A stretch of 64,000 nucleotides of DNA from an uncultured Bacilli bacterium (GCA_934162125.1 CAKPHU010000003.1:1-64000), one strand, 5' to 3'. Positions 37,587 to 47,277 are shown, numbered from the stretch's first letter. Notes: generated from the sequence alone by a model not told the origin. A program made the numbers and translations.

Positions 37587-39143
37587 ATGGAAAATAGTAC
37601 ACTTTTCTCCGTTTTACTTGTAGCAATTGGATTGCTAGTTGGATTTATTATAGCTTTTATTATAAATAATATGAAAGTTACAAAGGCATCAAAGGAAGCT
37701 GAAAAGATTATTAATCAAGCTAAAAAAGATGTCGAAAAGATTAAAAGAGATGCTGCTATCGAACAAAAAGAAGAAGCGCATAAATTAAAAATGGATTTGG
37801 ATAAAGAAATTCGTGAAAAGAAAGATGAATTGAAACAATCTGAGGCACGTTTGCTTCAGCGTGAATCAAGCATGGACAAGCGAGATGAACTATACCAAAA
37901 AAGAGAGTCTGCTTTAGATGACCGTGAAGAAAAACTTTCTGAGCGACAATTAGAAATCCAAAATGAAAAAAGTAAAGTGGAGGAAATAAAGAAGGAACAG
38001 CTAGAATTATTACAGAAAATATCTGGTTTTAGTAAAGATAAAGCTAGAGAACTTGTTATGAGTCAAGTAAAAGAGAGTATGAGTAAAGAGGTAGCAGAAT
38101 ACATTAAAGAAGCTGAAGATGAAGCTAAACTTACTGCTAATCAAACTGCTCGTGAACTTATTGTTACAGCAATGCAAAAATATGCAGCTGATATCGCAAG
38201 TGATCAAACAGTTACTGTTGTTGACTTGCCATCAGATGAAATGAAAGGAAGAATCATTGGTAGAGAGGGTAGAAATATCCGTACTATTGAGGCTATTACA
38301 GGTGTTGATTTAATTATTGATGATACACCAGAAGCAGTAGTTCTATCTAGTTTCGATCCTTTAAGAAGAGAGATTGCAAGAGTAACATTAGAGAGTTTAA
38401 TTAAAGATGGAAGAATCCATCCTACAAGAATTGAAGAATTATATGATAAAGTATGCAAAGACATGAAACAAAAGATTATTGAATATGGTCAAGAAGCTAC
38501 TTTTGAATTGGGTCTTACAAAGTTTGATCCAGCATTAATTGAAATAATTGGTAAATTACATTTTAGAACTAGTTATGGTCAGAATGCATTACAACATTCA
38601 ATTGAAGTTGCTCAATTATCTGGTTTAATAGCTGGTGAATTAGGTGAGAATGTAACAATGGCTAAGAGAGCAGGATTACTTCATGATATTGGTAAAGCAA
38701 TAGATCATGAGATTGAAGGTAGTCATGTTGATATTGGTGTTGATATAGCTAAAAAATATAATGAGGATAAAGTTGTTATTAATGCAATTGCATCACATCA
38801 TGGTGATACAGCTGCAACAAGTGTTATTTCTACTATAGTAGCAATAGCTGATGCTTTATCTGCATCTCGTCCTGGTGCACGTAATGATTCATTAGAAAAT
38901 TATATTCAACGTCTTACTCAACTTGAGGAAGTTGGAAATAATATTCATGGTGTTGAAAAGACTTATGCTGTTCAAGCAGGTCGTGAATTACGGGTTATCG
39001 TTAAACCAGAAGAGGTTGATGATTTAGAAGCTCATAAGATAGCTCGTGAAGTAAAAGAAAAGATCGAAGCTAATATGAAATATCCTGGTACAATTAAAAT
39101 TACAGTTGTACGTGAGACAAGAGCTCAAGAAGAAGCTAAGTAG
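37587..39143 (+). CDS. rny: Ribonuclease Y
   Basis: Membrane-bound endoribonuclease that starts mRNA decay and riboswitch turnover. N-terminal membrane helix (about residues 6-27), long coiled coil (about 30-200), KH domain with LPSDEMKGRIIGREGRNIRTIEAITGVDLIIDDTP, and HD domain with RAGLLHDIGKAIDHE and IASHHGD. 518 residues, nearly the size of B. subtilis RNase Y. TGGAGGAG before ATG. RNase J lies two genes away on the other strand. Confidence 0.98.
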   Translation: MENSTLFSVLLVAIGLLVGFIIAFIINNMKVTKASKEAEKIINQAKKDVEKIKRDAAIEQKEEAHKLKMDLDKEIREKKDELKQSEARLLQRESSMDKRDELYQKRESALDDREEKLSERQLEIQNEKSKVEEIKKEQLELLQKISGFSKDKARELVMSQVKESMSKEVAEYIKEAEDEAKLTANQTARELIVTAMQKYAADIASDQTVTVVDLPSDEMKGRIIGREGRNIRTIEAITGVDLIIDDTPEAVVLSSFDPLRREIARVTLESLIKDGRIHPTRIEELYDKVCKDMKQKIIEYGQEATFELGLTKFDPALIEIIGKLHFRTSYGQNALQHSIEVAQLSGLIAGELGENVTMAKRAGLLHDIGKAIDHEIEGSHVDIGVDIAKKYNEDKVVINAIASHHGDTAATSVISTIVAIADALSASRPGARNDSLENYIQRLTQLEEVGNNIHGVEKTYAVQAGRELRVIVKPEEVDDLEAHKIAREVKEKIEANMKYPGTIKITVVRETRAQEEAK

Positions 39144-39161
39144 TTAGTTTCTTCTTTTTTT
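39129..39161 (+). terminator. rny terminator
   Basis: GAAGAAGCTAA-gtag-TTAGTTTCTTC (one G-U) followed by seven T. The left arm lies in the rny coding end. Confidence 0.88.
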
Positions 39162-39207
39162 GTGGGATTTTTTCTTTTCTTGTTAAAAAATATAAATAGG
39201 TGATAGG

Positions 39208-39561
39208 ATGTTAAGAAAAGAAAATTTAGTTAATATTTTTTGGAATATAGGAAAGAGAGTATTTGATGATAGATTTTCTTATAATAATGCAGTGGAAAAA
39301 TGGTCTCTTTTTTATCAGTATTATTATGGGAAGACAGAAATGTTTAATAGGGAAATGATAAATAAGATGAAAAGATTTTATTTGATGTTTCCTATTTATA
39401 CGACAACATTGATAAGTTTAGAGTGGCCATTTTATGAGAGGTTAATAAAAATTGAGGATAAGAGAGAATTGATGTTTTATTATAATTTGGTATTCTTTTG
39501 TAAGCTTAGTTATGAAGAAATGTGTAATCTTATTGATGGTAATACCTATTTTAGAGTATAA
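39208..39561 (+). CDS. DUF1016/YhcG N-terminal-like domain, stand-alone
   Basis: 117 residues that fit the N-terminal domain of DUF1016 (YhcG) proteins: NIFWNIGKRVFDD, then INKMKRFYLMFP, then LISLEWPFYERLIKIEDKRELMFYYN, matching the usual WEIG..I, MRRFY..FP and LSW-HY..LL-I-D---R-FY blocks. The C-terminal PD-(D/E)XK nuclease that normally follows is absent, and no nearby frame supplies it. It could be an adapted RNA or protein-binding module or a trimmed gene. GGTGATAGG precedes ATG. Confidence 0.55.
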   Translation: MLRKENLVNIFWNIGKRVFDDRFSYNNAVEKWSLFYQYYYGKTEMFNREMINKMKRFYLMFPIYTTTLISLEWPFYERLIKIEDKRELMFYYNLVFFCKLSYEEMCNLIDGNTYFRV

Positions 39562-39586
39562 AAAAAGAGATATTAATTATCTCTTT
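39560..39586 (-). terminator. RNase J terminator
   Basis: On the minus strand AAAGAGATA-attaa-TATCTCTTT followed by T. It overlaps the end of the RNase J gene and also faces the DUF1016-like gene. Confidence 0.85.
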
Positions 39587-41253
39587 ATGTCTAATATGAT
39601 TGGTAAAATAATTGGTTTTCTTCCTGTTAAATCATAAATATATGGATATAATTTTTCAGTAATATCAGTTTTTAAAGTTGTGAAATTCATTCTTGGGTCT
39701 TTTAAATCACTTTGAATTATTTCTTCAGCTTTATTTTCAATTTGATGAATTAGTTCTTCATTTTCATTAACTAGGATAAATCCTCTTGTCGTAATGTTTG
39801 GTTTAATTAATAATTCACGTTTTTTCATATCAGTATTAATTATAACAACAAGGATTCCATCGTTAGCCATTATTTTACGATCTTTTAAAACGGCACTACC
39901 TACTTGACCAATTCTGTTTCCATCAACGTAGATGTCAGCGCCTGGCATACTTTCTCCTCTAGTGATAACGTGATCTTTTAAGACTAGTGAGTCACCATTT
40001 TTTAGAATGAAAGTATTTTCTTTTGGTATTCCACAGTTGATTCCAATATCAGCTTGTTTTTTAAGCATACGATAGTCACCATGGAATGGCATTAAATATT
40101 TTGGTTTTATTAAACGAATCATTAATTTTATTTCTTCTTCATTAGCGTGACCAGAAGTGTGTAGATCAGTTAGAGTACTATTTGTATAAACTTTTACACC
40201 TTTTAAGTATAGTTTATTAATTGTTTTAGCAATACTTAAAGCATTTCCTGGTATAGCAGAAGATGAGAAAATTACAATGTCGTCTGGACGTAATTTTATT
40301 TGTTTGTGAGTACCATTAGAAATTCTAGATAAAGCAGCAAGAGGTTCTCCTTGACTACCTGTACATAAAATAGTTACTTCTCCTGGCTTTAGGTTGTTAG
40401 CTTCTTCTGGACTTATTAATAATTCTTTATGGTCAATATATCCAGCATTTAGGGATATATTAATGTTATTTTCCATGCTTCTACCAAAAATACATATTTT
40501 ACGATTATGTTTGTAGCATGTTTCAAAAATATGTTTAACACGATAAATGTTTGAAGCAAAAGTTGCGATGATTATTCTGTTTGTTTTACATTTTTCAAAC
40601 ATTTCTCCTAAAGTTTCATCAACAACAGATTCACTGTTAGAAAAACCTTCATTTAATGCATTTGTTGAATCTCCAATTAAAAGATCAACACCTTCGTTTC
40701 CTAAGCAAGCCATTTTATATAGGTTTGCCATTGGCCCAATTGGTGTTAAATCAAACTTGTAGTCTCCAGTAGTAACAATTCTACCATCTGGAGTTTTAAT
40801 ACTTATACCATGTGAATCAGGTATAGAGTGAGTAATACGGAAGAATTCAACTTCAATTTCTTTAAATTTTAATCTTGTATCTTCAGTATAAACAAATAAA
40901 TTGTCATATCTAATATTTTTATCTTGTAGTTTAACAGCAATTAACTCTTTAGCATGATTTGGAGCATAAATAGCTGGAATATTAATACTTTGTAGTAAAA
41001 AAGGTATTCCACCAATATGGTCTTCATGTCCATGCGTAATTAGTAAAGCTTTGATTTTGCTTTCGTTTTCTTTTAAAAAGGTAAAATCAGGTAAGACGTA
41101 GTCAATTCCCATAAGTTCACTTTCTGGGAAACTAACACCGGCATCAATAATAACAATTGCGTCTTTATGCATTACACAATACATATTTTTTCCGACTTCT
41201 CCTAAACCACCTAAAACAATTATTTTTGTTTCACTGGGTTTGTTTTTTATCAT
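39577..41253 (-). CDS. rnj: Ribonuclease J
   Basis: A metallo-beta-lactamase/beta-CASP nuclease with 5'-3' exo- and endonuclease activity, key to mRNA decay and rRNA maturation. Motifs: GGLGEVGKNMY near the N-terminus, zinc motif THGHEDHIGGIPF (about residues 73-85), TGDYKFD, beta-CASP region FASNIYRVKHIFE, and LMPFHGDYRML. 558 residues. AAAGGAG before ATG. Only one J gene is in the window, so J1/J2 assignment is open. Confidence 0.97.
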   Translation of the reverse strand: MIKNKPSETKIIVLGGLGEVGKNMYCVMHKDAIVIIDAGVSFPESELMGIDYVLPDFTFLKENESKIKALLITHGHEDHIGGIPFLLQSINIPAIYAPNHAKELIAVKLQDKNIRYDNLFVYTEDTRLKFKEIEVEFFRITHSIPDSHGISIKTPDGRIVTTGDYKFDLTPIGPMANLYKMACLGNEGVDLLIGDSTNALNEGFSNSESVVDETLGEMFEKCKTNRIIIATFASNIYRVKHIFETCYKHNRKICIFGRSMENNINISLNAGYIDHKELLISPEEANNLKPGEVTILCTGSQGEPLAALSRISNGTHKQIKLRPDDIVIFSSSAIPGNALSIAKTINKLYLKGVKVYTNSTLTDLHTSGHANEEEIKLMIRLIKPKYLMPFHGDYRMLKKQADIGINCGIPKENTFILKNGDSLVLKDHVITRGESMPGADIYVDGNRIGQVGSAVLKDRKIMANDGILVVIINTDMKKRELLIKPNITTRGFILVNENEELIHQIENKAEEIIQSDLKDPRMNFTTLKTDITEKLYPYIYDLTGRKPIILPIILDIKR

Positions 41254-41297
41254 ATAAACTCCTTTCTTTCTATATATTCAAAAGAACTAACTAGAAG

Positions 41298-41326
41298 ATT
41301 ATACTATATGTTTTTATTTTTGTCTA
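41298..41326 (-). promoter_or_regulatory. RNase J promoter
   Basis: Minus strand: TAGACA, 17 bases, TATAAT. Confidence 0.65.
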
Positions 41327-41364
41327 TCTTTTAGCTTTAAAAAAATTTAACTAGACATTTTAGT

Positions 41365-41394
41365 TTGATTGGCTTTAGAATAGTATGTTATAAT
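41365..41394 (+). promoter_or_regulatory. ftsY promoter
   Basis: TTGATT (41365-41370), 18 bases, TATAAT (41389-41394). The transcript would start near 41401, at the GGTGAT itself. Confidence 0.65.
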
Positions 41395-41409
41395 GATTTT
41401 GGTGATATT

Positions 41410-42492
41410 ATGGGATTATTTAGTAAAATAAAAAATTTATTTCAAGGTGTTACTGAAGACACTGTTAAAGATGAAGTAGTAGATAAAAAAGAGGAGAAAG
41501 AAATTTTCCTTGAAGAAAAAAAAGAAGAGGTAAAAGAAGAAGCTAAGACTTTAACACAAGAAGATAAAAAGAGTGTTAAGATATATGAAAAAGGTCTTAC
41601 TAAATCTAGACATGAATTTGTTTCTAAGTTGGCAGATTTAACTAAGAAATATAAAAATATTGATGAGGATTATTTTGAAGATTTAGAAGAAATTTTGATT
41701 ATGGCTGATATTGGTGTTAATACAGTTATGGAATTTGTGGATAGACTTAAAGATAGAGTTAAGAAAGAAAAAATTGAAAGTCCAGAAATGCTTAAAGAAA
41801 TAATTGTTGATGAACTTTTTATAATTTATGTTAATGAAGATGTTCTTAGTAGTAAAATTAACTTTGCAGAAGAAGGTCCTACCGTTATATTAGTAGTAGG
41901 AGTTAATGGAGTTGGGAAAACTACAACTATTGGGAAATTAGCATGGAATCTTAAACAAAAAGGAAAAAAAGTCTTATTAATTGGTGCGGATACTTTTAGA
42001 GCTGGTGCTTGTCAACAATTAGAAGAGTGGAGTAACAAGGTTGGAGTTAGTTTCTATGGTAAAGAAAAATGTGATCCTTCTAGTGTAGTCTATGATGGAC
42101 TTAGCCAGGCTTTGAAAGATGAGTACGATGTAGTATTAATTGATACGGCTGGTAGATTACAAAATAAAGTTAATTTAATGAATGAGTTAGCTAAAATGAA
42201 TAAAGTAATAGGTACATTAGTGAAGGATGGCCCACAAGAAACACTTTTAATAATAGATGCTACTACGGGTCAAAATGGTATTAGTCAAGCTAAAGCATTT
42301 AAAGAAATTACTAATATTACAGGAATTGTATTAACAAAATTAGATGGTACTGCGAAAGGTGGAATAGTACTCGCAATTAAAGAAAGTGTAGGAGTACCAG
42401 TTAAGTATATAGGTTTAGGGGAAACAAAAGAAGATTTACAAGTATTTGATATTGAAAAATATATTTATGGCTTGTTTAAAGATTTAGTGTAG
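41410..42492 (+). CDS. ftsY: Signal recognition particle receptor FtsY
   Basis: Docks ribosome-SRP complexes at the membrane. A short acidic A domain (about residues 1-70), starting MGLFSKIKNLFQG as a membrane-binding amphipathic helix, is followed by the NG GTPase domain: GVNGVGKTTTIGKLA, DTFRAGACQQLEEW, DTAGRLQNK, TKLDGTAKGG. 360 residues from ATG 41410, after GGTGAT; the in-frame ATG at 41365 lies in the promoter and is rejected. Confidence 0.97.
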   Translation: MGLFSKIKNLFQGVTEDTVKDEVVDKKEEKEIFLEEKKEEVKEEAKTLTQEDKKSVKIYEKGLTKSRHEFVSKLADLTKKYKNIDEDYFEDLEEILIMADIGVNTVMEFVDRLKDRVKKEKIESPEMLKEIIVDELFIIYVNEDVLSSKINFAEEGPTVILVVGVNGVGKTTTIGKLAWNLKQKGKKVLLIGADTFRAGACQQLEEWSNKVGVSFYGKEKCDPSSVVYDGLSQALKDEYDVVLIDTAGRLQNKVNLMNELAKMNKVIGTLVKDGPQETLLIIDATTGQNGISQAKAFKEITNITGIVLTKLDGTAKGGIVLAIKESVGVPVKYIGLGETKEDLQVFDIEKYIYGLFKDLV

Positions 42493-42501
42493 GTGAATAT
42501 A

Positions 42502-42759
42502 ATGAAAAAAGAAAAAACTAACAAGGTAATTAATAATATTTTAATTAACTTACAAGTAGTGTGTACTATTGTGGCAATTATATTATTTATTATTTTTATT
42601 TTTAAAAGAGAAGTTTGGACTTATTTAGGTTTATTGTTAGGTTTTTCTTTATTCTTAATGGCTTATAATAATTATGTTATTTATAAGAAAAAATATATGA
42701 CAATTATTTTTACAATTATGGGATTATTATTGGTAGTTTATAGTATTGTAAAAATGTAG
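42502..42759 (+). CDS. Small hydrophobic membrane protein
   Basis: 85 residues from ATG 42502, which follows AGGTGA; the GTG at 42493 is part of that site. Three hydrophobic segments (VVCTIVAIILFIIFIF, YLGLLLGFSLFLMAY, MTIIFTIMGLLLVVYSI). No family is recognised. It lies between ftsY and ylxM with short gaps, so it is part of the SRP operon; a link to membrane insertion is only suggested by place. Confidence 0.7.
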   Translation: MKKEKTNKVINNILINLQVVCTIVAIILFIIFIFKREVWTYLGLLLGFSLFLMAYNNYVIYKKKYMTIIFTIMGLLLVVYSIVKM

Positions 42760-42768
42760 GAGATTAAT

Positions 42769-43065
42769 ATGGAAGAAGTTACTTATTTTAATTTGTTATA
42801 TGATTATTATGGAGACTTATTAACAGATAAACAGAAAGAGTATTTTGAGAGTTATTATTTTAATAATCTTAGTTTGGGTGAAATGGCAGAGATTTATGGA
42901 GTAAGTAGAAATGCTATTCATAAACAAGTGAAAAATGTTACAGAAAAGCTTGAACATTATGAAAAAGTTTTAGGTTTATGTGAATTAAATAATAAGTTAA
43001 ATGAAATAATAAGTAAAATGGATAATAGTGAAATAAAGAGTGAATTAGAAAAATTAATTAAGTAG
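42769..43065 (+). CDS. ylxM: YlxM-family helix-turn-helix protein
   Basis: 98 residues with a sigma-70 region-4-like helix-turn-helix: YYGDLLTDKQKEYFESYYFNNLSLGEMAEIYGVSRNAIHKQVK. YlxM is found between ftsY and ffh in Firmicutes and supports SRP function. AGGAGAT precedes ATG. A terminator follows, so ffh is transcribed separately here. Confidence 0.93.
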   Translation: MEEVTYFNLLYDYYGDLLTDKQKEYFESYYFNNLSLGEMAEIYGVSRNAIHKQVKNVTEKLEHYEKVLGLCELNNKLNEIISKMDNSEIKSELEKLIK

Positions 43066-43070
43066 ATTTT

Positions 43071-43097
43071 AGGTAAGATTTATTCTTATCTTTTTTC
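43071..43097 (+). terminator. Terminator after ylxM
   Basis: AGGTAAGA pairs with TCTTATCT (one G-U), followed by six T. Confidence 0.8.
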
Positions 43098-43164
43098 TTG
43101 TAAAAATACTAAAGTGCTTGTATAATTATTATAAGATAGACAAAGAATGGAAGGGGCCTTTTTT

Positions 43165-45888
43165 ATGTTTGATCGTATTGTTTATATTAGCGATCATTCT
43201 GCTAAAATAAGATTAGTAGAAGGCGCCAATATTACAATGAATTTGATGAATTTGCATTTGATTTTTGAAGATGCAAATAAAAAGATTTTAGGGGAAATTG
43301 ATGATATAGATGGACCTTTAGTTGAAGCGCGTTTTCTTGGAGAAATAGTTGATGGAAAATTAATTGGTGGTACAATTAGAAAACCAACTTTAGATGCTCA
43401 TATTAGAACAATTAATCCTGAAGAGATACCTTTAATTGTCGGAAGTAATACAAATGGTTATTTAAGATTAGGACTTAGTCCATTTTATAATAATCAACCT
43501 ATATATTTAAATGTTAATGAGTTCTTTAGTAATCACTTTGCTATTTTTGGTAATAGTGGTTCTGGTAAGAGTTGTGGAATTTCTAGATTATTTCAGAATT
43601 TGTTTCATAATGAAAAGTTGTTCCCATTTAATGCAAATATTTTATTTTTTGATTCATCTGGTGAATATTTTAATGCTTTTAGAAATTTAAATAGTATTAA
43701 TAAAAATTATCATTATAGATTTATTAGTACTAATGAAAGAGATTCTAATGCAGAACCTTTGAGAATACCTATATATTTATTATCTAGTGCAGATATAGCT
43801 TTACTTTTACAAGCTGATAAACATTCTCAATTACCAATGATTGAGCGAATGGTAAAGATTGCAAGAGTATTTTCGCAGACTGATATGGATGCAAATGTAT
43901 ATAAAAATCATTTGATAGCTAAAGCAATAATGACTGTTTTATATACTAATGAAACATCGCCTAATAAGAGAAATGAGATATTTTCTATTTTAGCTAGTTG
44001 TTCTACAAAAGAATTTAATTTAGATGCTGTTTTACAGGGTATTGGTTATACTAGAAAGTTTAGAGATTGTTTCTTAATTGATAATAAGGGTCAATTTTCA
44101 GAAAGTGTTTTACTTACTGAGTATGTAATGTCTTTTATTAAAGAAGATTTAGATAATTATGAACCTAAGAAGGATGTTTTCTATACACTAGATACTTTAG
44201 AGAAAGCTTTGAACTTTACTTTAATTAGTGAAGGATGGCTTAGAAATAAGAATACTTATGGTGATGCAGTTACTTTAAAGGTTAGATTACATTCTTTAAT
44301 TGTCAGTGGAGAATCTAAGTATTTTGAATATTCTGATTTTGTTTCAGTACAACAATTTATTTCAAGTTTAGTTGTGACTGGAGAATCTAAGTATCAAATT
44401 GTTAATATTAATTTTGATGATGTTGATGATGATTTTGCGAAAGTTATTACTAAGGTTTTTTCAAGACTTATTTTTGAATATGCTAGAGGGTTGGAAGATA
44501 GAGCAAGTCTACCTTTTCATATAGTTGTGGAAGAAGCACATAGATATATTCAAAATGATACAGATAATTTCTTGATTGGTTATAATATTTTTGAAAGAAT
44601 TGCCAAAGAAGGTCGTAAGTATGGTGTTCTTTTAGGACTTATTTCACAGAGACCAGTTGATTTGTCAGATACGGTTATTTCACAGTGTTCTAACTTTTTA
44701 ATATTTAAGATGAGCCATCCTGTTGATGTAGAATATATTAGAAAGATGGTGCCAAATATTAGTGAAGAGATTGTGGAAAAACAAAAAACTTTACAATCTG
44801 GTACATGTTTAGGATTTGGTACAGCATTTAGGATACCGTTAATAGTTAAGATGGAAATGCCAGATCCAGCACCATGGAGTGGAAACTGTAATGTTGTTAA
44901 ACTTTGGAATGGTAATGGTGGTGAGGTAGATAGTTCTATTGCCGAAGATATACCTGAAAAGTTAGGAGAAGGTGAAGAAACTAATGATGTTGGTACTCCA
45001 GAGACTGTTCCAGTAACGGCACCTGTAACTAGTCCTGAAACTGTTCCGGTGACGACACCAGTTGCTAGTCCGGAAACCGTTCCACCTACAAGTGCTCCTA
45101 GTCAGTATGATACAGTTGTTCAGATACCGACATTTCCTAAAATTGAGACTCCAGTAAGAAGTGTTAGTGCAACTACTAAACCAGTTGAGGCTCCTAGTCA
45201 ACCTAATATTCCAATAGTTCCTAGTGGAAGTAGTAGTTCAACATCATTTAGTAGCATTCAGAATTTAGCTATTCCTCGAGGAATGTCTGCTGTTCCAATG
45301 CCTGAAAATAGAGTTGATCCAAGAAATGTGGTACCAGTTCCTGTTGATACAAGTCGTAATGGAAACTTTATTATGGCACCAAGTATGCCAGTAACTGTTT
45401 CACCAACTGCACCTATTCAACAGAATAATGTACCAGAACCTTCTGCTGAGGAAAAACAACAATTTTTGATGGCTTCAGATGAAGACGTTGGAAAATATTT
45501 GAGTTCAGAGTATTTTGCAAGTAGTCCAGCAGCTGCATCTATGCGTTCTAATAATGCACAGACATTTGCACAGTCTGGTAATGTTACGGATCAGTTATTA
45601 GATGGTATGGGTATTAATCCATTAGCTAATCTTGGTGGAGTAGCCTTAAATAATATGAGTGTTCAATCAGCAATACCTGATTTTACAACAAGTAGTAAGG
45701 ATGAAGATGATTTCTTTGTACCACAAAATACATATGAAATACCAACAACAAGAGATATTGCAGCTAGCAAGAGTGCTGTTAGTCCGACTATTGATTTAGG
45801 TGCTCAAGTATCTGATTATGGAAAAGTTACTATTGCACCTCCTAGTGATAGTGATGGGTCAGTACCTTTAGTTAACTTTATTCAATAA
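43165..45888 (+). CDS. HerA-like DUF87 ATPase with long Pro/Thr/Ser-rich tail
   Basis: HerA-FtsK type hexameric ATPases pump DNA or drive end processing. An N-terminal HAS-barrel-like part (about residues 1-120) is followed by Walker A GNSGSGKSCGI (about 134-144), DSSGEYFNAF, Walker B region HIVVEEAHRYIQ and a C-terminal LISQRPVDLSDTVISQCSNF motif. After about residue 585, some 320 residues are disordered, rich in Pro, Thr, Ser and Val with imperfect ETVPVTxPVxSP repeats. No nurA nuclease gene is adjacent. ATG 43165 follows GGAAGGGG. A DNA-translocation role is inferred from the family; partner unknown. Confidence 0.87.
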   Translation: MFDRIVYISDHSAKIRLVEGANITMNLMNLHLIFEDANKKILGEIDDIDGPLVEARFLGEIVDGKLIGGTIRKPTLDAHIRTINPEEIPLIVGSNTNGYLRLGLSPFYNNQPIYLNVNEFFSNHFAIFGNSGSGKSCGISRLFQNLFHNEKLFPFNANILFFDSSGEYFNAFRNLNSINKNYHYRFISTNERDSNAEPLRIPIYLLSSADIALLLQADKHSQLPMIERMVKIARVFSQTDMDANVYKNHLIAKAIMTVLYTNETSPNKRNEIFSILASCSTKEFNLDAVLQGIGYTRKFRDCFLIDNKGQFSESVLLTEYVMSFIKEDLDNYEPKKDVFYTLDTLEKALNFTLISEGWLRNKNTYGDAVTLKVRLHSLIVSGESKYFEYSDFVSVQQFISSLVVTGESKYQIVNINFDDVDDDFAKVITKVFSRLIFEYARGLEDRASLPFHIVVEEAHRYIQNDTDNFLIGYNIFERIAKEGRKYGVLLGLISQRPVDLSDTVISQCSNFLIFKMSHPVDVEYIRKMVPNISEEIVEKQKTLQSGTCLGFGTAFRIPLIVKMEMPDPAPWSGNCNVVKLWNGNGGEVDSSIAEDIPEKLGEGEETNDVGTPETVPVTAPVTSPETVPVTTPVASPETVPPTSAPSQYDTVVQIPTFPKIETPVRSVSATTKPVEAPSQPNIPIVPSGSSSSTSFSSIQNLAIPRGMSAVPMPENRVDPRNVVPVPVDTSRNGNFIMAPSMPVTVSPTAPIQQNNVPEPSAEEKQQFLMASDEDVGKYLSSEYFASSPAAASMRSNNAQTFAQSGNVTDQLLDGMGINPLANLGGVALNNMSVQSAIPDFTTSSKDEDDFFVPQNTYEIPTTRDIAASKSAVSPTIDLGAQVSDYGKVTIAPPSDSDGSVPLVNFIQ

Positions 45889-45914
45889 ATAGTAGAGAAA
45901 TCTACTATTTTTTT
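45887..45914 (+). terminator. Terminator after the HerA-like gene
   Basis: AATAGTAGA-gaaa-TCTACTATT followed by T. Confidence 0.88.
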
Positions 45915-45969
45915 GGGCTTTTGTTTACTTATCCTTTATTTTTCATTATAATTATTGTAGGTGATATAA

Positions 45970-47277
45970 ATGTTTGAAAGTTTAGGAGATAGATTACAGA
46001 ACGCTTTACATAAAATAAAGGGTTATGGAAAAATTACAGAAGATAATATAGCAGATATGATGCGTGAAGTAAGACTTGCTTTACTTGAAGCTGATGTTAA
46101 CTATAAAGTAGTAAAGGAATTTACAAATACTGTTAAGGAAAAAGCTTTAGGAGAAGAAGTTGCTTCTAGTATCAATCCAGGAGATCTTTTTGTTAAAATA
46201 GTAAAAGATGAACTTACTGATTTGTTGGGTGGAGAAGAGGCTCCTTTAAATTTAAAAGGAAATCCAGCTGTTTTAATGTTGGTTGGTTTACAAGGCTCAG
46301 GTAAAACTACAACTCTTGCGAAACTTGCTAACTACTTAAGAAAGAAAGAAGCTAAAAAGCCATTGCTAGTAGCAGGTGATGTCTACAGACCAGCAGCAAT
46401 TGATCAGTTAGTAACTCTTGGTAAACAGTTAGGAATAGAGGTTTATCAAGAAGGTAAAAATGATCCAGTAGTTATTGCGGAGAATGCAATTAAGTATGCA
46501 AAAGAAAACAATTATGATTATGTTTTAATTGATACAGCAGGACGTTTACATGTAGATATGGAACTTATGGATGAGTTAGTTAATATTAAAGATAAAGTTC
46601 ATCCAGAAGAAATATTATTAGTAATTGATGCTATGATGGGTCAAGATGCTATTAATGTAATTACTGGTTTTAATGATAAACTACCTTTGACTGGTGTTAT
46701 TTTAACAAAGTTAGATGGTGATACACGTGGTGGTGTCGCTTTATCTGTTAGACATTTGACAAATGTTCCAATTAAATTTATTGGTGTTTCTGAGAAACTA
46801 GATGGACTTGATAAGTTTGATCCAGAGCGTACAGCAGGACGAATTTTAGGAATGGGTGATATTGTTTCACTTGTAGAAAAAGCAACTGAAGCAATTGATG
46901 AAAAAGAGGCAGAGAAAACTGCTAAAAGAATGCAACAAGGTAAGTTTGATTTGGAAGACTTTTTATCTACACTTAAACAGATGAAAAAGTTGGGTCCTTT
47001 AGAAAATCTATTAAAACTAATTCCAGGAGCTAAAAAAATGGGATTGAACGATGTTAAGATTGATCCTAAACAAATGGCTCATATAGAAGCAATTGTTTTA
47101 TCAATGACACCTAAAGAAAGAAGAAATCCTGAAATTATTAAAGCTAGTCGTAAAACAAGAATAGCTAAAGGTAGTGGTACATCAGTACAAGAAGTTAATA
47201 AATTACTACAACAGTTTGATCAGATGAAAAAAATGATGAAACAATTTACGAATGGTAATATGAAGATGCCTTTTTAA
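45970..47277 (+). CDS. ffh: Signal recognition particle protein Ffh
   Basis: Binds signal peptides and SRP RNA for co-translational targeting. N domain, G domain with GLQGSGKTTTLAKLA (about residues 105-119), GDVYRPAAIDQL, DTAGRLHVD, TKLDGDTRGG, and the Met-rich M domain ending MKKMMKQFTNGNMKMPF. 435 residues. TAGGTGAT before ATG; TATAAT at 45947-45952 would give a leader of about 11 bases. No SRP RNA gene was seen. Confidence 0.98.
   Translation: MFESLGDRLQNALHKIKGYGKITEDNIADMMREVRLALLEADVNYKVVKEFTNTVKEKALGEEVASSINPGDLFVKIVKDELTDLLGGEEAPLNLKGNPAVLMLVGLQGSGKTTTLAKLANYLRKKEAKKPLLVAGDVYRPAAIDQLVTLGKQLGIEVYQEGKNDPVVIAENAIKYAKENNYDYVLIDTAGRLHVDMELMDELVNIKDKVHPEEILLVIDAMMGQDAINVITGFNDKLPLTGVILTKLDGDTRGGVALSVRHLTNVPIKFIGVSEKLDGLDKFDPERTAGRILGMGDIVSLVEKATEAIDEKEAEKTAKRMQQGKFDLEDFLSTLKQMKKLGPLENLLKLIPGAKKMGLNDVKIDPKQMAHIEAIVLSMTPKERRNPEIIKASRKTRIAKGSGTSVQEVNKLLQQFDQMKKMMKQFTNGNMKMPF

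Noticed and set aside
44962..45201. Open frame on the minus strand inside the HerA-like gene
   Set aside because: It is the antisense shadow of the Thr/Pro/Val repeats and has no ribosome-binding site.
43165..45888. Imperfect ETVPVT repeats read as a CRISPR-like or minisatellite array
   Set aside because: The repeats are short, imperfect at the DNA level and lie in a continuous coding frame; they reflect low-complexity protein sequence.
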